From Alphaproteobacteria bacterium (GTDB taxonomy: Bacteria > Pseudomonadota > Alphaproteobacteria > Rickettsiales > UBA8987): a stretch of 5,134 nucleotides of DNA. The stretch is from assembly GCA_003531345.1 (NCBI GenBank), contig DQGZ01000107.1, positions 1 through 5,134 of the forward strand. Direction: 5' to 3'. This document shows positions 1-5,134 of the stretch, in pieces. The notes beneath the pieces are model-generated. The model saw only the letters and a list, made by a program, of their open reading frames with translations. It had not been told where the DNA came from and did no database searches. Position 1 is the first letter of the stretch; each line of letters begins with the position of its first letter. The translations under genes and the position numbers were made by a program.

Positions 1-81
1 GCCCCATTGCTGTAGGATATCTTCAATTTCTATATCCCTTTTGGGATAGGTTTGAGCAGGTGTTTGCAAGTTTACAACCAA
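1..81 (-). CDS. Possible 5' edge of an unidentified leftward gene (partial)
   Basis: On the minus strand a frame is open from a TTG codon at 81-79 to the left edge, about 27 codons. A stop codon (84-82) lies directly upstream. The peptide is hydrophilic and protein-like, with stretches such as TPAQTYPKRDIEIEDILQ. If real, this gene would be divergent from ftsK and start at TTG (81 or 69). There is no ATG and no Shine-Dalgarno sequence before either TTG, which counts against it. A plus-strand frame over the same bases (3-107, ending TAA, with residues such as YLQFLYPFWDRFEQVF) is also open and could instead be the tail of an upstream rightward gene. I do not recognise either peptide and cannot choose between them from this fragment. 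Confidence 0.22.
   Translation of the reverse strand, partial: MVVNLQTPAQTYPKRDIEIEDILQQWG
33..48. repeat. Perfect 6-bp inverted repeat with T4 loop
   Basis: TATCCC and GGGATA flank a TTTT loop, giving a perfect 16-base hairpin. No T-run follows on the plus strand (the next bases are GGTTTGAGC), so it does not look like a rightward terminator. It lies inside the open frames at the left edge and may be chance. Confidence 0.4.
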
Positions 82-125
82 TTATAAATTTTATTTTTTT
101 TTATTAAAAGTAATTTTGTTTTAAT

Positions 126-154
126 TTGACGCAGAGCTAATTTGCAAGCAAAAT
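126..154 (+). promoter_or_regulatory. Candidate sigma-70 type promoter of ftsK
   Basis: A -35-like TTGACG (126-131, five of six to TTGACA) is followed by a 17-bp spacer and a -10-like CAAAAT (149-154, four of six to TATAAT). Transcription would start near 161, leaving a leader of about 27 nt before the ftsK ATG. The spacer end and -10 overlap an inverted repeat, TTTGCAAGCAAA (141-152). Its left part, TTTGCAAG, recurs at 63-70. That could be an operator, but nothing identifies a regulator. The site is predicted from consensus only. Confidence 0.4.
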
Positions 155-187
155 ATCAAATCTTAATCATAATCCTGCTTTTTCTTA

Positions 188-2479
188 ATGTCGGAGTTGT
201 TTAAAAAATTTTATTTCCAGTTGATGGGGCTGATGTTGTTTGTGCTCGGTGTAATAGGCGTGTTTGCACTTATTTCCTATAACCCTTATGACCAGTCATG
301 GGATTTTTCAACTGAAACCATAGTTAAAAACTGGGGTGGCGTTATTGGCGCTAACATATCCTCCGCATATCTTGCATTTGTTGGGCTTTCTGGTTATTTT
401 GTTAGTATATGCTTTCTGATATGGGGCGTAAAGATAGTGCGTTATACCTTTATCACTCCTGATGCAGACACTCCATGGTACAAGAACGGCTATGCCAGAT
501 TCACATTCTTTATACTATCGCTTGTTTCACTTTCTGGCTTGCTTTCGTGCCTTGATAATGCAGTAAAAGTGCCTGATGAGTGGGTAACAAGTAGTTATGG
601 CGGTCATGTGGGAATGCTGGTAAAATCATTACTACAGGATGTCATAGGTTACCAGTTTTTTCTGGTCATATTTCTGTTTCTGTTCATTGCAACCGCTCTT
701 ATGGCAATTGGTCTTTCGGTTGATACATGGCTCAAGATAATTGCTATTACCGCAATATGTATAGGTACTTTCGGGAGTTATATCAGAAGAAATATAAAAA
801 GGTTTTCAATGCTGCTTTTTTCTTTTGCAAAAAGACTATGGGTCAAAAAAACAACTGAGATAACAGAACGGCAAGAGGAGACTGAAAAACAGGTAACGCG
901 TGCAAGGAAAATAGTTGAAACTGCTGGCAGAAAAAAGGCTGAAAAGGAAGTTCCTAAGCAGGAAACTCTTGATATGGAAATGAGTGGTAATTTTCAATTG
1001 CCCCCACTTGCATTGCTGAAGAACATACCTGATGATCAGGTTGCTTCAAAGCCTTCTCAAAGCTCCCTTTCTGCCAATGCAGAATTGCTTGAGCGGGTAT
1101 TGAATGATTTTGGGGTACAGGGTAAAATAATTGAAGTGCAGCCTGGCCCAGTTGTTACGCTTTACTCTCTGGAGCCTTCTCCTGGTCTTAAATCATCTCG
1201 GGTGATAGGTCTTTCTGATGATATAGCCCGCTCAATGCTTGCAATATCTGCTCGTATTTCGGTGATAGCAGGGCAAAATGCCATAGGTATTGAACTTCCT
1301 AATGCTGCGCGTGAAAGTGTTTATCTGAAAGAAATGATAATATCTAACGATTTCAAGAAAAGTAAAATGTCGCTGCCAATAATTCTTGGTAAAAACATTG
1401 CTGGCAACCCTATAGTAATTGACCTTGCAAAAACTCCGCATTTACTGGTTGCTGGTACTACTGGTTCAGGTAAATCAGTGGGTCTGAACTGCATGATACT
1501 TTCCCTGCTTTATAAATTTGCCCCGCATGAATGTAAATTCATAATGATAGACCCCAAAATGCTTGAACTATCAGTTTATCAGGATATTCCGCATCTGCTT
1601 TCACCTGTAGTAACGGAACCTCATAAGGCAATTGTTGCGCTAAAATGGGCAGTTAAGGAGATGGAGAACCGCTACCGCTTGATGGCGCAACTTAATGTCC
1701 GTAATATTGACGGTTATAATGAAAAGATACTTGCAGCTAAAAAAATCGGAAAAACTTTGACCCGTACCATTCAAACAGGTTATGACGCTGATACAGGCAG
1801 GCCAACAATGGAAGAAGTGCCGCTGGAGATGGAAAAACTTCCCTATATAGTGGTGATAGTGGATGAAATGGCGGATCTCATGATAGTTGCAGGTAAGGAG
1901 ATAGAGGCTTCAGTTCAAAGGCTAGCGCAGATGGCACGTGCAGCAGGCATTCACGTTATACTGGCTACTCAGCGCCCCTCGGTAGATGTAATTACGGGTA
2001 TAATCAAGGCAAACTTTCCAAGCCGTATCAGCTTTCAGGTGACTTCAAAAATTGACTCACGCACCATATTAGGTGAGCAAGGGGCGGAGCAGTTATTAGG
2101 CAGGGGTGATATGCTATACATGGCTGCGGGAACCAAGATAACCCGTGTTCACGGCCCTTTCGTTTCCGATAATGAGGTAGAGGAGATAGCAAATTACCTG
2201 CGTAAGCAGGCAAAACCTAACTATGTAGACGATGTAACCACCAGTGATGAGGAGTTTGGTGATATGGGCAGCAGCTCAAGCAAATCATCCAGCGGGGATA
2301 AGATGTATGATGAGGCGGTTTCCATAGTTATCCGTGACCAGAAAGTTTCCACCAGTTACATCCAAAGGGTGCTGAAAATAGGCTATAACAAGGCGGCAAA
2401 CATTATCGAGCAGATGGAGAAAGACGGAATAATCTCTGCCCCAGATCATGTAGGCCGCAGGCAGATATTGATGAAATAA
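188..2479 (+). CDS. ftsK: DNA translocase FtsK (complete, compact form)
   Basis: FtsK is a membrane-anchored, septum-located hexameric ATPase that pumps double-stranded DNA and assists chromosome-dimer resolution at dif with XerCD. The 763-residue protein has an N-terminal membrane domain with helices near 12-30, 60-82, 104-122, 156-177 and probably 182-198, including the characteristic SYNPYDQSW and NWGGVIGA stretches. A charged linker of only about 85 residues (200-285) follows. The motor holds Walker A GTTGSGKS (423-430), Walker B IVVIVDE with D559 and E560, and the family motif ATQRPSVDVITG from 593. A serine-rich hinge (about 694-704) leads to the winged-helix gamma domain (about 707-763) that reads KOPS sequences. 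The length is far below E. coli FtsK (about 1330 residues, long linker) but similar to other compact alphaproteobacterial versions. The ATG at 188 is the first start after an in-frame TAA (170-172). No Shine-Dalgarno sequence is visible. It converges on dapF. The paralogous name SpoIIIE is sometimes given to such proteins. Confidence 0.97.
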   Translation: MSELFKKFYFQLMGLMLFVLGVIGVFALISYNPYDQSWDFSTETIVKNWGGVIGANISSAYLAFVGLSGYFVSICFLIWGVKIVRYTFITPDADTPWYKNGYARFTFFILSLVSLSGLLSCLDNAVKVPDEWVTSSYGGHVGMLVKSLLQDVIGYQFFLVIFLFLFIATALMAIGLSVDTWLKIIAITAICIGTFGSYIRRNIKRFSMLLFSFAKRLWVKKTTEITERQEETEKQVTRARKIVETAGRKKAEKEVPKQETLDMEMSGNFQLPPLALLKNIPDDQVASKPSQSSLSANAELLERVLNDFGVQGKIIEVQPGPVVTLYSLEPSPGLKSSRVIGLSDDIARSMLAISARISVIAGQNAIGIELPNAARESVYLKEMIISNDFKKSKMSLPIILGKNIAGNPIVIDLAKTPHLLVAGTTGSGKSVGLNCMILSLLYKFAPHECKFIMIDPKMLELSVYQDIPHLLSPVVTEPHKAIVALKWAVKEMENRYRLMAQLNVRNIDGYNEKILAAKKIGKTLTRTIQTGYDADTGRPTMEEVPLEMEKLPYIVVIVDEMADLMIVAGKEIEASVQRLAQMARAAGIHVILATQRPSVDVITGIIKANFPSRISFQVTSKIDSRTILGEQGAEQLLGRGDMLYMAAGTKITRVHGPFVSDNEVEEIANYLRKQAKPNYVDDVTTSDEEFGDMGSSSSKSSSGDKMYDEAVSIVIRDQKVSTSYIQRVLKIGYNKAANIIEQMEKDGIISAPDHVGRRQILMK

Positions 2480-2651
2480 GCATCACCCAATCAGGCCGCT
2501 TTTGCGCCTTTATTGCAAAATTGGTTAATGTTTTCGGATATGTATTTAATTTAATATATCCCCGTCAGTTAAGGGGGAAATCCAGATATTGTTACTGCCG
2601 TTGAAAAACTTAGAGGTAAAGGATTTAGCGCATAAGATATAACTGAATTTC
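2480..2651. other. Convergent intergenic region between ftsK and dapF
   Basis: These 172 bp lie between two converging stop codons. Besides the hairpin at 2493-2509, a second weak inverted repeat is present: TCCCC (2559-2563) with GGGGA (2574-2578), loop of 10 nt, without a T tract on either side. No complete gene is supported. The plus frame from 2573 reads a short protein-like stretch (AVEKLRGKGFSA), then TAA at 2633-2635, then DITEFLNYT before a second stop. This could be a decayed gene remnant or chance. Confidence 0.5.
2493..2514 (+). terminator. Weak terminator-like hairpin after ftsK
   Basis: AGGCCGC (2493-2499) can pair with GCGCCT (2504-2509) across a TTTT loop, with one bulged C. 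The stem is followed by TTATT, a short and interrupted T tract. It begins 13 bp after the ftsK stop, a sensible place for termination, but the stem is short and imperfect. Confidence is therefore low to moderate. Confidence 0.35.
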
Positions 2652-3500
2652 TTAATTATACCTAAAAAGCTCAATCGTTTTTTCATACTCAACTGCGCCA
2701 GTCATAAGAACGTTATCTGTGCTTTTGTCCCAGTTTATGTTTAAAATCCCTCCAGGCATTTCTACTGTAACATTTCTTTCGGTCAGGTTTTTTCTTATTG
2801 CTGAAACTGCTGTAGCACATGCACCAGTGCCGCAGGCAAGCGTTACGCCAGCGCCCCGCTCAAAAGTGCGTAGTTTTATGTGTTTTCTGTCAATTATATT
2901 GGCAAAATTAACGTTTGCTTTTTCTGGAAATAATTCATGAACTTCAAGTGGTGCGCCAAGTTTTTCAATATTAATATTTGAAACATCATCCTGTAAAAAA
3001 AATACCATATGTGGGTTGCCCATAGAAACCGCAGAGGGCATTACCCCAAAACCTTCAAGCTCAATAGGTAATTGAATAGTATCGAGGTTTTTACTTAATG
3101 GAATTTTCTCCCATGAAAATTTAGGCGTGCCCATATTTACTTCAATTTCTTTGGCATTTATTTTTTTTGCTTTTAACAAGTCAGCTTTAGTTTTTATAAT
3201 AACCTCACTTTTTTTTAGATAATCTGCTAGAATTAGGCCGACGCATCTGGTGGCATTGCCGCAGGCGTAAACCTCGCTGCCGTCAGAGTTGAATATCTCC
3301 ATAAAACCATCTTCATTGGTTTTTGGTTTTTTTATAATAATGAACTGGTCGCAGCCATTTGTTTTCTTGTTTTCCCTTGAGCAGAGGCTAACTATCAGCT
3401 CTCTGGAGAAAGTAAGCTCTTTTTGTGAGGTAAGTTCATCATATATCAGGAAGTCATTACCTAAACCATTCATTTTAGTTAGTTTAACTGCTTGAATCAT
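2652..3500 (-). CDS. dapF: Diaminopimelate epimerase DapF (complete)
   Basis: DapF (EC 5.1.1.7) interconverts LL- and meso-diaminopimelate in the cytoplasm by a cofactor-independent two-cysteine mechanism, supplying meso-DAP for peptidoglycan cross-links and lysine. The 282-residue length is normal for the family. The N-terminal signature KMNGLGNDF is at 9-17. The first catalytic cysteine is C80 in YACGNATRC, and the second is C223 in LACGTGACAT. The substrate-binding segments GNPH (161-164) and TFERGAG (212-218, with E214 and R215) are present. All expected catalytic residues are seen, so the enzyme should be active. The ATG at 3500-3498 is the first start after an in-frame TAA (3521-3519) and places the MNGLGND motif at the usual distance. 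No Shine-Dalgarno sequence is visible. It converges on ftsK and diverges from the DUF192 gene, with no other lysine-pathway gene beside it in the window. Confidence 0.97.
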   Translation of the reverse strand: MIQAVKLTKMNGLGNDFLIYDELTSQKELTFSRELIVSLCSRENKKTNGCDQFIIIKKPKTNEDGFMEIFNSDGSEVYACGNATRCVGLILADYLKKSEVIIKTKADLLKAKKINAKEIEVNMGTPKFSWEKIPLSKNLDTIQLPIELEGFGVMPSAVSMGNPHMVFFLQDDVSNINIEKLGAPLEVHELFPEKANVNFANIIDRKHIKLRTFERGAGVTLACGTGACATAVSAIRKNLTERNVTVEMPGGILNINWDKSTDNVLMTGAVEYEKTIELFRYN

Positions 3501-3526
3501 TTGAAATTTTATATATTTTTAAATGC

Positions 3527-3555
3527 CTTATACACTGAGTTGGTGTAATTATGAA
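3527..3555 (-). promoter_or_regulatory. Candidate promoter of dapF
   Basis: Read on the minus strand, TTCATA (3555-3550, four of six to TTGACA), a 17-bp spacer and TATAAG (3532-3527, five of six to TATAAT) form a well-spaced sigma-70 type promoter. Transcription would start near 3520, about 20 nt before the dapF ATG. It lies within the 87-bp divergent intergenic region and overlaps the candidate promoter of the opposite gene. Confidence 0.45.
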
Positions 3556-3569
3556 GTGCTTCTTATATC
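3540..3569 (+). promoter_or_regulatory. Candidate promoter of the DUF192-TSUP operon
   Basis: TTGGTG (3540-3545), an 18-bp spacer and TATATC (3564-3569) form a weak sigma-70 type match with both hexamers imperfect. It would start transcription about 10 nt before the ATG at 3588, so the leader would be very short. The region is AT-rich and chance matches are easy. The main support is position, since a promoter is needed between divergent genes. Confidence 0.28.
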
Positions 3570-3587
3570 TAATCCAAACTATAGTTT

Positions 3588-4055
3588 ATGAAAACAGTAA
3601 TTTTATTATTAGCAACCACAAGCCTTTATGTAGGTTACTACCTCTATAATAATTATTACAGGAAGGATTTTGAATTTAGTAAAGGCAGCCTTGTTATATC
3701 AGGTGATATAGAAGTTAAATATAAGATAAAAATAGCCGATAATTTCACTAAGCGTGAAAAAGGACTGATGTTTGTAGAGCATATGCCAGAAGATGAGGGG
3801 ATGCTGTTTATCTATGATGATGAATCTTTGCGGTATATGTGGATGAAAAATACCTATATATCGCTTGATATGCTTTTTGTTTCAAGTGATATGAAAATAG
3901 TGCATATGAAAGAAGGAGCTGTACCTTTTTCGGAGGAGTTGATACCATCTCTTGTTCCGATTAAATACACTATTGAATTAAATGCAGGGCAAATAAAGAA
4001 TAAGAATATTAAAATTGGCGATAGAATAGAGTTTAAACTAGACACGGTTAATTAA
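3588..4055 (+). CDS. DUF192 family protein, membrane-anchored or exported
   Basis: This 155-residue protein belongs to the DUF192 (UPF0127, PF02643) family, whose biochemical role is not established as far as I know. Residues about 3-20 form a hydrophobic segment after a single lysine, consistent with a signal sequence or an uncleaved N-terminal anchor. No lipobox cysteine is seen. The conserved domain spans about 40-150, with the family motifs in order: KREKGLM (55-61), GMLF (71-74), WMKNT (85-89), LDMLF (93-97) and ELNAG (130-134), followed by a final IGDRIEF segment. Length and motif order are typical, so it is intact. The ATG is the first start after an in-frame TAG (3582-3584), and no Shine-Dalgarno sequence is evident. 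It leads a rightward cluster, with the permease gene starting 17 bp after its stop, so co-transcription is likely. Family assignment is strong; function is unknown. Confidence 0.92.
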   Translation: MKTVILLLATTSLYVGYYLYNNYYRKDFEFSKGSLVISGDIEVKYKIKIADNFTKREKGLMFVEHMPEDEGMLFIYDDESLRYMWMKNTYISLDMLFVSSDMKIVHMKEGAVPFSEELIPSLVPIKYTIELNAGQIKNKNIKIGDRIEFKLDTVN

Positions 4056-4065
4056 TAAATAATTC

Positions 4066-4072
4066 AGGTGAT
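4066..4072 (+). promoter_or_regulatory. Ribosome binding site of the permease gene
   Basis: AGGTGAT directly abuts the ATG at 4073. It matches the 3' part of the extended anti-Shine-Dalgarno complement (GGAGGTGATC). Spacing is short, but this is the best site and it supports the start at 4073. A similar AGGTG precedes the next gene. Confidence 0.5.
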
Positions 4073-5029
4073 ATGACTATCTATCTGCCCATTGCAGAAA
4101 TACCAATAAACATCTTCCTGCTTTTTTTCGTTGGTGGGGTAGGGGGAATATTAGCTGGAATGTTTGGTATAGGTGGTGGGTTCTTAATAACCCCGATATT
4201 GATATTTCTGGGTGTACCGCCATCAGTTGCGGTTGCAACTTCAGCAAACCAGATAATTGCCTCATCAGTTACTGGCTTTATGGGGCATTGGTACAAAAAG
4301 AATGTGGATATAAAGCTCGGTATGTATTTACTGGTTGGCGGTGTTGCTGGCTCTTACATAGGTATAATGATATTCTCCTTACTGAAAAAAATTGGTCAGA
4401 TTGACCTTGCAATCTCACTGATATATGTACTGTTCCTCGGTTCAATAGGCGTAATTATGGCTCTTGAAAGCGGTAGAAGTCTGCTTGGCAAGCATAAAAA
4501 AGTTTCAGGCGAAAAAGAAGCTCCTAATATTTTTGCAAAGATACTGGGTATTTACAAGCTTAAAGCTTACCTGAAAACGAAAACACTGCCCTTCCATGTG
4601 AAATTTGAAGCTTCAGGGCTGGATATTAGCGCAATATTACCTTTAGGTATTGGCTTATTTGCAGGGGTGCTGGTTTCAATAATGGGCATAGGTGGTGGCT
4701 TTATAATGATACCAGCCATGATATATCTTTTAAAAATGCCTTCTAAACTTGTTGTAGGTACTTCACTGTTCCAGATAATATTCATTACCTCAATCGTTAC
4801 GATAATGCACACAATATCCACCCAGTCAGTTGATGTGGTGCTTGCCCTGATATTGATTGTTGGCGGTGTAATTGGCGCTCAAATGGGGCTAAAAATGGGT
4901 GCAAAGTTACCAGCAGAAAAAATGCGTTTCGTTTTGTCAGTCATAATCCTGATAGTTTGCTTAAGGTTGGCTGTTGGATTGTTTTTTGAACCTTCAGAAT
5001 TATTTACAATAGAACAGGTGTTTGAATGA
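4073..5029 (+). CDS. TauE/SafE (TSUP) family permease, sulfite exporter-like
   Basis: This 318-residue inner-membrane protein belongs to the TauE/SafE family (PF01925, TSUP), whose members move sulfite, sulfoacetate or other small, often sulfur-containing anions. The protein is an internal duplication: GIGGGFLITP (32-41) recurs as GIGGGFIMIP (205-214), each followed by a conserved P-S-x-x-V-V/A-x-x-TS-type segment and further membrane helices. The halves are joined by a polar insert of about 60 residues (about 128-185) rich in lysine, ending in KFEASGLDISAILPL. I recall this arrangement from alphaproteobacterial sulfite exporter annotations. Length is normal and no helix-breaking damage is seen. 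The gene follows DUF192 by 17 bp and its TGA overlaps the next ATG as ATGA, implying translational coupling. The actual substrate cannot be read from sequence. Confidence 0.93.
   Translation: MTIYLPIAEIPINIFLLFFVGGVGGILAGMFGIGGGFLITPILIFLGVPPSVAVATSANQIIASSVTGFMGHWYKKNVDIKLGMYLLVGGVAGSYIGIMIFSLLKKIGQIDLAISLIYVLFLGSIGVIMALESGRSLLGKHKKVSGEKEAPNIFAKILGIYKLKAYLKTKTLPFHVKFEASGLDISAILPLGIGLFAGVLVSIMGIGGGFIMIPAMIYLLKMPSKLVVGTSLFQIIFITSIVTIMHTISTQSVDVVLALILIVGGVIGAQMGLKMGAKLPAEKMRFVLSVIILIVCLRLAVGLFFEPSELFTIEQVFE
5016..5020 (+). promoter_or_regulatory. Ribosome binding site of the downstream partial gene
   Basis: AGGTG lies 5 nt before the ATG at 5026, inside the end of the permease gene. It supports a real start that overlaps the permease stop. 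The same core precedes the permease itself. Confidence 0.45.
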
Positions 5030-5118
5030 AAACTTTAGTTACATTCATGTTGCTTTTATGTTCTGTGTTTTTTCCAGATTATGCTTTTTCACGCCCAATA
5101 TTAGCCGATGTAATGCCT
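5026..5118 (+). CDS. N-terminus of a secreted or membrane protein, possibly TIGR02186-like (partial)
   Basis: Thirty-one genuine codons are visible before adapter sequence begins. They encode a clear signal peptide: MKT, a hydrophobic core (about 4-16, LVTFMLLLCSVFF) and a plausible cleavage after AFS (residue 23), followed by RPILADVMP. The start overlaps the permease stop (ATGA) and has an AGGTG site upstream. In Alphaproteobacteria a TSUP permease is, from memory, often followed by a TIGR02186/PF09608 protein, with a signal peptide, a mature start containing an ADL/ADV-type motif and a C-terminal membrane helix. The visible start fits, but 31 residues are too few to prove the family. The frame continues without stop to the window end, but residues after Pro31 (RSEERR-like) are encoded by adapter and should be discarded. 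Confidence 0.7.
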
Positions 5119-5134
5119 AGATCGGAAGAGCGTC
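5119..5134 (+). other. Illumina TruSeq adapter remnant (artefact)
   Basis: The final 16 bases, AGATCGGAAGAGCGTC, equal the first 16 bases of the TruSeq adapter read at the 3' end of read 2. The first 13 are common to both reads, and GTC distinguishes the read-2 side. A random exact 16-mer match in a window of this size, either strand, is expected about twice in a million windows, and its location at the very end makes read-through contamination the obvious explanation. The first one or two bases (A, AG) could also be genomic by coincidence. Confidence 0.96.

Noticed and set aside
2559..2578. TCCCC...GGGGA pairing as a terminator for ftsK or dapF
   Set aside because: The five-pair stem has a 10-nt loop and no T-run on either strand, so it was not called as a terminator.
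2573..2580. G-rich stretch GGGGGAAA as a KOPS site for FtsK
   Set aside because: The E. coli KOPS consensus is GGGNAGGG. This lacks the second GGG, and no exact match was seen elsewhere in the window.
3695..3710. Perfect inverted repeat TATATCA-GG-TGATATA inside the DUF192 gene
   Set aside because: It lies within codons for a normal stretch of the protein (VISGDIE). It is AT-rich and has no T tract, so chance is the simplest explanation.
4077..4296. Open frames on the minus strand inside the permease gene, and similar ones inside ftsK, dapF and the DUF192 gene
   Set aside because: They lie antisense to strongly conserved coding sequence and have no recognisable domains or supported start sites, so they are treated as shadows.
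5119..5134. Final residues (RSEERR-like) as part of the last protein
   Set aside because: These codons are adapter sequence, not genomic.
1..5134. tRNA, rRNA, riboswitch, CRISPR array, insertion sequence or phage elements
   Set aside because: No cloverleaf, repeat-spacer pattern, transposase motif or terminal inverted repeats were seen. The coding content is ordinary chromosomal.

Overview
The window (5134 bp, roughly 40% GC by eye) looks like the right-hand end of a contig from an alphaproteobacterium, probably an uncultured low-GC lineage. The lineage call rests on three things: a compact FtsK with a very short linker, a sulfite-exporter-type permease of the subfamily with a central insert ending in a KFEASGLDISAILPL-like segment, and a following gene start that resembles the TIGR02186/PF09608 family, which from memory is restricted to Alphaproteobacteria. 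It is an inference, not a database result.

Layout. Positions 1-187 hold the promoter region of ftsK and perhaps the edge of an unidentified gene. A complete ftsK (188-2479, +) encodes the DNA translocase that clears chromosome termini at the division septum. A 172-bp gap (2480-2651) follows, with a weak terminator-like hairpin. dapF (2652-3500, -) is complete, convergent with ftsK, and makes meso-diaminopimelate for peptidoglycan and lysine. An 87-bp divergent promoter region (3501-3587) separates dapF from a rightward cluster: a membrane-anchored or exported DUF192 protein (3588-4055), a TauE/SafE (TSUP) permease (4073-5029), and the first 31 codons of a secreted or membrane protein (from 5026) that overlaps the permease stop by ATGA.

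ftsK and dapF are housekeeping cell-envelope and division genes whose adjacency need not be functional. The three rightward genes are tightly packed (17-bp gap, then 4-bp overlap) and probably form one envelope-related operon of uncertain function, possibly export of a sulfur-containing or other small anion.

The last 16 bases (5119-5134) exactly match the start of the Illumina TruSeq read-2 adapter. They are almost certainly not genomic, and any protein sequence read through them is artificial. I see no RNA gene, mobile element, CRISPR array or clearly undescribed system. The most useful points are the adapter artefact, the DUF192-TSUP-TIGR02186-like cluster, and the difference in ribosome-binding sites between first and downstream genes.
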